A stretch of 64,000 bases of DNA from Bactericera cockerelli. Taxonomy: Eukaryota > Arthropoda > Insecta > Hemiptera > Triozidae. Within the stretch, counting starts at the first letter, position 1, and each line of letters begins with the position of its first letter. The notes beneath the pieces are model-generated. The model was not told the origin of the DNA. It ran no database searches and worked only from the letters and a program-made list of their open reading frames with translations. The DNA lies in the NCBI GenBank assembly GCA_024516035.1, contig CM044966.1, forward strand, positions 21,398,576 to 21,462,575, in the 5' to 3' direction. A program made the translations under genes and the position numbers. Shown piece by piece: positions 40,801 to 52,800 of the stretch.

Positions 40801-43800
40801 GTCAGTCCTAATCGGGCAGTATAAATAAGGCGATATTATTATTATTATCTTTTCAATGTGGTTTTTCTACATTACACTCAAATATCAAAGTATAATATGC
40901 ATCATGCTGATCATGCATCATATACTTGCCTTTTTTTTACATTAGCAAAAATTGTCTAATATTTAGTTATGTAATTGTTATTATTTTTCAAATCCATCTA
41001 TGCTTCCCCCGTTCAACCTAATCTGTACAGGTACACTGCACAGGCATAATATTTTGTCAAATCTACTTTTTTTTTATCCAAATACCTATACTTGAAAGTT
41101 ATAGAAAGTGTGAGGACGACAGCCAAAAGAAACTAGCATAAGTTCAATTAAAAATATTATGAATTATGTAAACTGTCATTGTTATATATTTGAACCATTT
41201 ACTTGTCATGTATTAAAAAAAAAAAATAATAATAATAACAATCACGCAATAATTGGTACGATGATTTATTCACTCGTTCATTCACACATGTATTCATTTA
41301 AATAGATCGGGTTGTTGGGGCATAGCGTTGAATTTTTTCATGCATCATAGGGGATTTAAGAATTTTCTTGTTTTTATTAAGGATAGAAAAAAAAACTTTA
41401 AAATTGAAGTGTAATTAGTGAGTAACGATGAAATTGGATGAGGCCTACCTGTCTTGCGCTGACAGTCTAAATAAAGCACTACTTATACTTACTTATAATA
41501 TCTTCTTTGGATTCTTTTCGTTTCATATTTGGAAGCCGATTTTTTTTTTTTTAATTGAATTACTATGTATGTATTGTTTTATTTGTGGTGAAGCACAAGG
41601 CCTCTTCACAATTTTTGTGGGTAGCGCAGCATTACTAAGAGCCTCCTTTAAATTTCGAATTATTCTATGACATTAATTTCTTCTTACTCTGGTAATGCCG
41701 CCACTGGTCGTTACTCATACAAGTAACTACTCATTTTTCCTCACGAGGTATGAGTGGACCCCGAACATCCAAGTACAGAGCAGAAAAATTCCTGCCCCGC
41801 TGGGGATCGAACCCAGGTCACCGTGTGTGCAATGCCTAGCGCGCTAACTCACTCTGCCACGGTGACTACTAAAATTGAATTTCTACTCCCCCCCAGAGCC
41901 AGAGCTGCGACACGTGATGCGCGTACAACTCGTGAACGCCGTCGGTTTGGACGAGGCGGGCATCGACGGCGGCGGTGTGTTCCGCGAGTTCCTCTCGCAG
42001 CTGCTCAAGACCGCGTTCGACCCGAGTCTCGGCTTCTTCCGGCTCACCGAGGACAACCTGCTCTACCCGAACCCAGGGGTGGCGCTCATCCACCCGGACT
42101 ACCGCAAGCACTACTACTTTATCGGGCGCATGCTCGGCAAGGTAGGGTTAATTTATTTAATTTAATTTTTTTTTAATTTAATTAATTTAATTTAACTTAA
42201 ATTTAATTTTTTTATTTAATTTAATTAATTTAATTTTATTTTTTTTATTTAATGTAATTAATTTAATTTTAATTTTTTTTATTTAATTTAATTAATTTAA
42301 TTTAATTTTTTAAAAATTTAATTAATTTAATTTTAATTTTTTTATTTAATTTAATTGTTTTAATTTAATTTTTTTTAATTTAATTAATTTAATTTAATTT
42401 TTTTTAATTCAATTAAATTAATTTAATTTTAATTTTTTTATTTAATTTAATTGTTCAGATGAACAATTAAATTAAATAAAATTAAATTAATTTAAAAAAA
42501 AATTAAATTAAATTTAAATATATTTAAAAAAATTAAAATTAAATTAAAAAAAATTAAATTAAATTCATTAAAAAAATTAAATTAAATTAAATAAAAAAAA
42601 TTAAAATTTAAAAAAAATTAAAATTAAATTAAATTAATTAAATAAAAATAAATAAAATTAAATTAAAATTAAATTAAATTTAAAAAAAAAATTAAAATTA
42701 AATTAAATTAAATTACCTTGCCAAACATGCGTCCGATGAAAGTAGTAGTGCTTGCGGTAGTCCGGGTTGTCCTCGGTGAGCCGGAATTAAACACATAGAT
42801 ATGTGATATTTTACAATACATTATTATACATAAATTACATAATAAAACTTATAGCTAGGGTTTACATAATAAAACTACATAAGACCCGAGTCTCGGCTTC
42901 TTCTGGCTCACCGAGGACAACCTGCTCTACCCGAACCCGGGGGTGGCGCTCATCCACCCGGACTACCGCAAGCACTACTACTTCATCGGGCGCATGCTCG
43001 GCAAGGTAATTTAAATTATTTATTTTAATTTAATTTTAATTTTTTTAAATTTAATTAATTTAATTTTAATTTTTTTAATTTAATTTAATTAATTTAATTT
43101 TTTTTTTAATTTTAATTAATTTTATTTATTTTCATTTAATTTAATTAATTTAGATTAATTTTATTTTTTAATTTAATTAATTAAATTTAATTTTTTTAAT
43201 TTAATTTAATTTTTTATTTAATTTAATTTTTTTAATTTAATTAATTTCATTTTAATTTTTTTTATTTCATTTAATTAATTTAATTTTATTTTATTTTTAA
43301 TTTATTTAATTTAATTAATTTAATTTTAATTTTTTTTATTTAATTTAATTAATTTATTTGTTTGTTCATTTATGTCATATTTTACAATACATTATACATA
43401 AATTACATAATAAAACTTATAGCTAGGGTTTACATAATAAAACTACATAAGACCCGAGTCTCGGCTTCTTCCGGTTCACCGAGGACAACCTGCTCTACCC
43501 GAACCCGGGGGTGGCGCTCATCCACCCGGACTACCCGGACTTCATCGGGCGCATGCTCGGAAAGGTAATTTAATTTAATTTTTTTTTAATTTAATTAATT
43601 TAATTTAATTTTAATTTTTTTTATTTAATTTAATTTAATTTTAATTTTTTTATTTAATTTAATTAATTTAATTGAATTTTAATTTAATTAATTTAATTTA
43701 ATTTTAATTTTTTTTTATTTTAATTTAATTTAATTTTAATTTTTTTTATTTAATTTAATTAATTTAATTTAATTTTAATTTTTTTTTTAAATTAATTTAA

Positions 43801-46800
43801 TTGTTTATTTATGTGATATTTTACAATACATTAAACATAAATTACATAATAAAACTTATAGCTAGGGTTTACATAGTAAAACTTATTACATAATAAAACT
43901 TATAGCAGGTTGTCTTCGGCTCACCGAGGACAACCTGCTCTACCCGAACCCGGGGGTGGCGCTCATCCACCCGGACTACCGCAAGCACTACTTCTTCATC
44001 GGGCGCATGCTCGGCAAGGTAATTTAATTTATTTATTTAAATTTAATTTTAATTTATTTTCTTAATTTAATTTAATTCTTTTATTTAATTTAATTTAATT
44101 TTTATTTTTATTTAATTTAATTTTAATTTTTTTAATTTAATTTAATTTTAATTTTTTTTTAATTTAATTAATTTAATTTTTTTTAATTTAATTAATTTAA
44201 TTTTTTTTTTAATTTAATTAATTTAATTGAATTTTAATTTTTTTATTTTATTTAATTTAATTTATTTATTGAATTTAATTTATTTAATTTAATAAATTTC
44301 ATTTCATTTTAATTTTTTTATAATTTAATTAATTTAATTTTAATTTATTTATTTAATTTAATTAATTTAATTTAATTTTTTTTTTAATTTAATTGTTTAT
44401 TTATGTGATATTTTACAATACATTAAACATAAATTACATAATAAAACTTATAGCTAGGGTTTACATAGTAAAACTTATTACATAATAAAAACTTATAGCA
44501 GGTTGTCTTCGGCTCACCGAGGACAACCTGCTCTACCCGAACCCGGGGGTGGCGCTCATCCACCCGGACTACCGCAAGCACTACTTCTTCATCGGGCGCA
44601 TGCTCGGCAAGGTAATTTAATTTATTTATTTAAATTTAATTTTAATTTATTTTCTTAATTTAATTTAATTCTTTTATTTAATTTAATTTAATTTTTATTT
44701 TTATTTAATTTAATTTTAATTTTTTTAATTTAATTTAATTTTAATTTTTTTTTAATTTAATTAATTTAATTTTTTTAATTTAATTAATTTAATTTAATTT
44801 TAATTTTTTTTTAATTTAATTTAATTTTAATTTTTTTTGATTTAATTCAATTAATTTAATTTAATTTTAATTATTTTTATTTAATTTAATTGTTCATCTA
44901 TGTGATATTTTACAATACATTATACATAAATTACATAATAAAACTTATAGCTAGGGTTTACATAATAAAACTTATTACATAGTAAAACTTATTACATAAT
45001 AAAACTTATAGCAGGTTGTCTTCGGCTCACCAAGAACAACCTGCTCTACCCGAACCCCGAGGTGGCGCTCATCCACCCGGACTATCGCAAGCACTACTAC
45101 TTCATAGGGCGCATGCTCGGCAAGGTAATAGTAATAAGGGTTGGGTGGAAGAGATAAAGGTTGGGTGGAAGAGATTGCCATAGGCAATAACCCCGCCCTT
45201 TAGTTAGGACATATGTATACATATATTTTTTTTTTTTTTTTTTCTTGTTTATATTATTAATACTGCCAATTTTATATTTAATTTTTACCATTGTTTGTCT
45301 GTATATATGTTCTGCTAATAAAGAGTTTCTAAATAAATAAATAAACACTCTTTAGTGGAAGGTAACCACCAGGCGAGGTGGCGCGATTTGTGTACTGTCT
45401 TAGATAGGGAAAACCGATGCTAAGCAAACAACAAGATTATTAAATTATTTTACTTGGTACCGGCGCGTGGCGCTACCCTAGATTTTTTTTAAAATGTTTT
45501 ACAAAATAATTCATATATTATTTTTTAAATATAAAAACTTTTACTAGGGATGACTATGTGTGTACGATGTATATTGACAATTGCCTCAGCTATCAACACC
45601 AGAGGAATTATTTCCCTTGTTTTGTGTTATTTGGTCCCGGTAGCTCAGTGGTAAAGGCGGCACTCTGTGAATCCAGAGATTCAAGTGGTGAAACCCAGCC
45701 GGGACATGACAAGTTATCCTCCCATTTGGGATTTTTACCACATAATAATACGTCTTGAGCTTACCGCTGGAATAATGGGACTTTAATAGTCCTAATCGGG
45801 CAGTATAAATAAGGCGACATTATTATTATTAATATTATCTTTTCAATGTGGTTTTCTACATTACACTTAATTATCAAAATACAGGGTGCGGCAAAATTAT
45901 CTCTCGTTTGGCTTTAGGTACGAAATTGAAATTTTGTATGGTGTAATGGTTTATTTTAAGGTACTTGGAAAGTGTTGAGCTTACTGCTGGAATAATGGGA
46001 CAGTCCTAATCGGGCACTATAAATAAGGCGACATTATTATTATGATAAGACGTTAAATCAAATAGAATCGTTGGCGTTAGGAAGGGCATCCAGCCGTAAA
46101 AAATGTGCCACAACCAACCAACCTCATCCATGAGCTTGTACAATGCCGACCCCAAGTAGGTTTGGGAAAAAAGCAAAGTGAAAGAAGAAGAAGATATGAT
46201 TATTATTTTCCTTGATTTGTGGGTGTCCCATTATCTCCTCGCGCATCCTACCTGTTATCTCCTCGCGCATCCCACCCGCAGGCCCTGTACGAGAACCTTC
46301 TGGTGGAGATCCCCCTGGCCGACCTGTTCCTCAGCAAGCTGGTGTCGCGCCACTCCGACGTGGACATTCACCATCTGGCAACACTGGACGCGCTCCTGTA
46401 CCGGAATCTGCTCTCGCTGAAGCACCTGGACGATGTGGAGGAGTTGGGACTCGACTTTACAGTGTTGTGTGATGAGCTGGGGGAGAGACGGGTAAGCTGG
46501 GATCCCACCGAGTGTAACATTTTGACTTTCTATATAAGAAAAAAGTTTAATATAATTGCTATGTATTTAGTAAATTGAAAAGGCTTTTGAAAGAAATGGA
46601 AAAGGAAAAACTCTAGATTTTAAGTTGATTGATTCTGGAAAAGCTACGACTTGGTAGCGTGACTTTTTTATTCCACAATATAGGTTAAGGGCAAGTTTAC
46701 ACGATACACTATTTAGACGTTGCGTTCTGATGAGCGTGTTTTAAGATACGTTCACAAGTGCAACTATTCAATAGAATATAGCAATAATAGAATAAATATA

Positions 46801-49800
46801 CAGGGTGTCCCGTATACAGATGCAAATATTTTGAGGGTAGGTTCAGCCCACCGTGGACTATCATATGAGCGAAACTTGCAGTGGTGCATTTTGCTTCGTT
46901 AAAGAGTTATGGCCAAATCCCTGTTTTTCCCACAGGTCTAGAGGTCACTTGGATCGATGAACGTTTTTAAAGAAATGATAGCCAGTAAGTAATTTTTGAC
47001 TTCATGTATGGATAGTCATGCATATTTCCCTTGAAATGCAGTTGGTTGCATAAAAAAATATTGAAAGACCAGAGAGATATTTAATCATAAGTTCAATACT
47101 TTTCTAAAATTCAATTTTTCCCTGTTTTCCCTTTCGTGAATTTAGAGTACTTCTACAATTGCAATTCTGCGTATCACTAGTTAAAAAAATACCCCATTAT
47201 GTTTAGTTTTACAAAAAAGAAAGCTCATTTAAATTACTTTAAAGATCATGGAACGCAGTACACACAAAGCTCAAAAAACACTTCTGAATCATGATGGAAA
47301 ATTCAAAGTTGGCTGAATTTTAACAGAATTGGCGCGTAATTTGAGGTATAAATACACTGCTCTGGGATGTTTAACAGAGGGAAATTGATCACTCACAGTG
47401 GTCGGTCGGTGTGAACTTTTATGTGAATGGGGTTACGGAATCACAGGGTTATCATGAGGAAAAATGAGAGAGGCTGCAACGAAAGCAGCAACCAGTGGTG
47501 TAATTATGGAAAAAGAATACACATGGAGAAAGACTCTGCGCTACCAACAAAAATTATGATTTTATTTTTAGAATTAAAATTAAAAATATCATTTTTGTGT
47601 TTATCACAATCATGATATCAAAAACATAATAAATAGTGCCGAAAATTAACCTTGGGTAAAACTCGAACATCCAACCTTAAGGTTACTATTATTATTAATA
47701 CTTTATTTTTATTTTATAAACAATTGGACCAAGCTTCATTTACATTTTTTTTTACAATGAACATGGTAACAATTTGTGAAATAAATATAAACAAAGACTG
47801 ATCAAGGGTGGTGATACAGTGATACATGTTTGTAGTTTATTGATAAACTACAAACATGATACATTCTGCAACACAGGACATGAAATGAAAAGAACCCAAA
47901 AGAATATGTAGCGAACCAAGGGCGAGGTTTAAAGCTTGTGGCTTTCTCTTCCACCGAACAAATTGATCGCCTTGTTATTTTAACTATTAGATTTGATTGA
48001 TAATAGTTGGAACTAATTGTACTCAGAAAATTTTCATTTATAATTTGCAGTTGGCACAAAAATAGTCACACAGACCGCTTCAGGCATCGAGTGTTCTTCA
48101 AAATGCAATAGCGCCCAGATTCAAAATTTGAAAGATGTGTTTCTCTCCTTCTGGTGCCGTTTGATAAGGCGTATCTCATTCGTTCCTTCACGCGTCTGAA
48201 AGAACTTTGTATTTATTGAAACAAAATAGCAAAGGGTATTTTTTTACCTAGTGATACGCAGAATTGCAATTGTAGAAGTACTCTAAATTCACGAAAGGGA
48301 AAACAGGGAAAAATTGAATTTTAGAAAAATATTGAACTTATGATTAAATATCTCTCTGGTCTTTCAATATTTTTTCATGCAACCAACTGCATTTCAAGGG
48401 AAATACGCATGACTATCCATACATGAAGTCAAAAATTACTTACTGGCTACCATTTCTTTAAAAACGTGCATCGATCTAAGTGACCTCTAGACCTGTGGGA
48501 AAAACAGGGATTTGGCCATAACTCTTTAACGAAGCGAAATGCCCCACTGCAAGTTTCGCTCATATGATAGTCCACGGTGGGCTGAATCTACCCTCAAAAT
48601 ATTTGCATCTGTATACGGGACACCCTGTAGATAAAGATAGTTGTCTTACCAATTTTTTTTAATATTTTTAATAAAATTTGAAAATAATAATAATAAAATC
48701 TAGGAAAAGGATAGGGCCAAGGTGAGAGCCCTGAGGAACTCCAGAAGGTATATTATAAGGATGAGAAAAACAAGAGTAAAAGCTAATAGAAGAGGTTCCA
48801 CTAGACACTAAACTTAGACAGGTAACATGAGATCCAGTTGAAGAGATTTCCGATAACTCCTTTGGCTTGTAATCAGTCAATCAGAATTCGGTGATCAACC
48901 CGATCAAAGGCTTTAGATAGGTCTAGATCTAGATATAGGGTGTGTCCACTCAGGATACTGTCTACTTGAAAATTCTTGGAGAACTGTTTGAAAAGGAAAT
49001 TGGAATAACGAGGAGGTTAGAGGTAACAGATTTATTTAGAACATGGTTTGCATGTTGATTTACAATAATAAAAAGAAGAATAAACTATACCTTGTTTGTA
49101 TTGCCGAGGTAAGACTGAAGAGTCCCTTTAATCTAGTAATTTTAGTAGGAAGGAAAGAAAGACTTTATTCTATTTCATTTGACAATTCTTCATTTCATCT
49201 TGAACTACAATATCTTTTGTACTTTTAAATTAAAAAAAATACAATATCTTTTAATTTTAATTCAAAGTAGTAATTTTAAACTATTTCTTTAATGTACTAA
49301 TTCTAAAGTTATTTTTTAATTATTAATTTTAAGTAGTAATTTTTTTTATATATTTTATATAAGTGCTTTTATTTTATTTTTGCATCAAATTTATTATAAG
49401 ATATAAACTAGAATACATAATTTATAAAGAATATAACATTATGGACTTAATACTAAAATATATCTGTCTTATAATACTTAGGTAATAATAGTTACTTAAC
49501 ACTACTTTCGGAGAAGTTAATGTTAAGATTCTATTTATTAATATTTTTTTTTTTAATATTTTTTTTTTTTTAATAAACCCACTCCCATGACCTTCTTATA
49601 AAGGAGGTGATAGGAGTAGTTTAAAGCGAAAAAGCATCCTGTCACGCTAAAGGATGATCCTTTGTATTGTGACAGGAGTTGACTAATTATCATCGGTAAG
49701 TAAATAATTTTCTTTTATTAAATAAGATATGATGTATGAATATTTATTTTTCTTTCGTAAGGTATTGTAGTAAATTCACATTTTTTTTTTTTTTGTCTCA

Positions 49801-52800
49801 GAGGAAAATCGGGTCTCATACCTAATCTATGTTGTTGTTTTCCATTAACCAATGTTTTAATTTAAACTTGAAATTTTTTAGCTCTCCTATTTGTTGTATG
49901 TCTTGAGGAATGGATTCGTACATTTTTATACCTAGGTATTTTAAAGTATTTATTAAATTAAAAGTAGTATTCTAAATTTCTAATATTAGAAATCGGAAAT
50001 ATTGTGTTAGGGTGGTATGCAGATTCCTCACTGTAGGGATGCCTGGGTCATTTGACCCTTCAGCTGATTTTGTTATGCAGAGACGTTTGTTTGAAGCGTC
50101 TGTGCGCATGCGCATTCAGATGTTTCTTTAATAAATAATTGTCAAGGTCAAAGTATTACCTATAGCAAGCTCGGGACCACCCTACAGTGAACCCTAAAGG
50201 GGTTACAAAATCGTCTCTGCATACCAGCCTTAGTTTTTGTAAAAAAAAATAATATTACTTCGCTCCGATTTTTCAAATTATTTCACTTCTCTCCCGCCCA
50301 GATCATCGAACTGAAACCCGCGGGCGCCCAGATCCCTGTGACCAATGCCAACCGCATCGAGTACATCCACCTGGTGGCCGACTACTATCTGAATCGGCGC
50401 ACGCGCGCCCAGTGCGCCGTGTTCAAGGAGGGCCTGTGCGCAGTGGTGGCGCCGGAGTGGCTGCGCATGTTCAACTCCCGGGAGCTCGGCACCCTGGTGT
50501 CGGGGGCGCAGGGGCGCGTCGACCTTGAGGATCTGCGCGCGCACACCGCCTACCTGGGTGAGTGGTGGGGGAAGTCCATCTATCTATCTATATTCTATTA
50601 TATTAAATGCTGGTGCTGCTGCACAAATGGCAGTTCAAAGGAAACACTCAAAATACTCAATGATGAAAATCAAGAGAAGTAGAGTTTGTTGTAATGGCAG
50701 TGGAGACAATGGGAGTGTGGTGTGACGAGGGAAAGAAATGGATTCAGGAGATAGGAAAATAGATGATTGAGAAGACAGGGAACACACAATCAATGAGTCA
50801 CCTTGTAGCAGAAATAAGCATGACAATCCAGAGCGTGCCAGACATGACAATCCAGACAATGCTGCCAGCGTGTTGGGAGCATTGCCATCAGAAGAATTGA
50901 CTTCCATATTCTATCTGTAAATTTTAATAAAACTTTATAGTTATATACACCACTCTTTGCAGTGGTTACCTACTTATAAAAGTTTAATCATGTTTGTAAC
51001 CTGGAGAAGATAGGTGGGGGAAGTTTGTTTTAAAAAAAAAAAAATGAGTGTTCCTCAGCCTGGATTACCAGTCTAGCGCGTTAACCACTTGACTACCAGT
51101 GCACGGTAGTCTATATTCTATTATATTAAAGTGGTGTTTTTCAACTTTATAGTTATATACACCAGTCTTTGCAGTGGTTACTTATAAAAGTCTAATCATG
51201 TTTGTAACCTGGAGAAGATAGGTGGGGGAAGTTTGTTTTTTTTTTTTTTTTTTTTTTTTTAAGATGAGTGTTCCTCAGCCTTTTGTACTTTCCTTATCGT
51301 ATAGAAAGAAAAGTAATGGAATAAAAAAAATATTTCGCAGCCAATAAAGAGTTGAACCTTCTGGGCCGTGTTTCTGTTATAAAACTTCGTTGTAAAATAC
51401 ATCCCTAAAAAATTGTTTATAAAAAAAAAAATTGGCTGTAGTTTAGGAGGTGAATTATTTATTTATTGTTCAAGAAATACAGAATAATTATGTACATAGA
51501 ACACGATTTGTGAAAATTAGAGAGAAAAAAAAATAATACTAGATATAAAGAAAGTAGGTACAAAGGTTAGAAAAGTAGGTGAAAAATACAAGGTAAAAAA
51601 AAAAAAAAAAAAAAAAAAAGAAGAAGCTAGGACAACATAGTGGATGACGTAATTTAGTAAGTAAGATTGTGAGTTTAGTAAGTAAGTAAGTAGAACGCTA
51701 CAATATTCTAAATTGGTTTCTTTCTAACGTATAATAATAAGTCCGTGTCCGTGAGGTAGGTATTGATACCTAAATCACGGTGGTGAGAGGATTGTATGGA
51801 CGCCCAGATCCAATTTGTAGGCTCCTTTCATAATAATAATAATAATAATTTTGCCTTATTTATACTGCCCGATTAGGACTATTAAAGTCCCATTATTCCA
51901 GCAGTAAGCCAAAGACGTATTATTATGTGGTAAAAATCCCAAATGGGAGGATAACTTGTCATGTCCCGGTTGGGTTTCGAACCCACGACCTCTGGAACCT
52001 CTGGAGCCGCCTTTACCACTGAGCTTTCATGTCCATTGATTCTACTTGGTTTTAACGTTCTGACTTGAGGTAGACAGGACGGGGGTTTTACCCTCCATTC
52101 GCTCCATTTCTAACGTGATGATGTAATTGTTTATTTTTTTTTTTCTTTATTTTTTTTTTTTTCTATTATACAGGGTGGGGCAAAAGTCTGGAAACCCCTG
52201 AATAACTTTCGAATGCCTTCTTCGGTAAACTTAAAATTTTGTACGGTAAACCGGGCTAATAAGACCTTCTTTTAGAGTGGGGTCGATTTTTGTTACCGGC
52301 CCCCATGTTGGGGCAGGTAGGCCATTTTCATTTTTTTTAATACGAACCCCCACCTTGCGATAGATTTTTGGAAAGGTTTTCAAAGGTTTTCAAATAAGAA
52401 ATACATTGGTGCAAATTTTATTTTTTAAATATTATTTGTTTGCAAATGGTGTCCAACTTTGTGTATGCAGTAAAGTCTGGAAACCCCTGAATATCTTTCG
52501 AAAGGACTGTCTCAGTAAATTTAAAATTGTGTACGGTAATCCTTGGTAATTAGACCTTATATTAGAATGGGACCGATTTTTTTTTTACTGGCCCCCATAT
52601 CGGGGCCAGGGAGGTCAACTTCATTTTTTTAAATACGAAACTCCACCTTGTGATACATTTTTGGAAAGGTCTAATTACCCCGACTTACCGTGCACAATTT
52701 GAAATTAACTGAGAAAGCCCTTTCAAAAGATATTCAAGGGTTTCCAGACTTTACTGCATACACAAAGTTGGACGCCATTTGCAAACAGTTTAATATTTAA

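Noticed and set aside
42883..45124. Mutually exclusive alternative exons 13
   Set aside because: None of the copies has an acceptor, so they cannot be included as exons by normal splicing.
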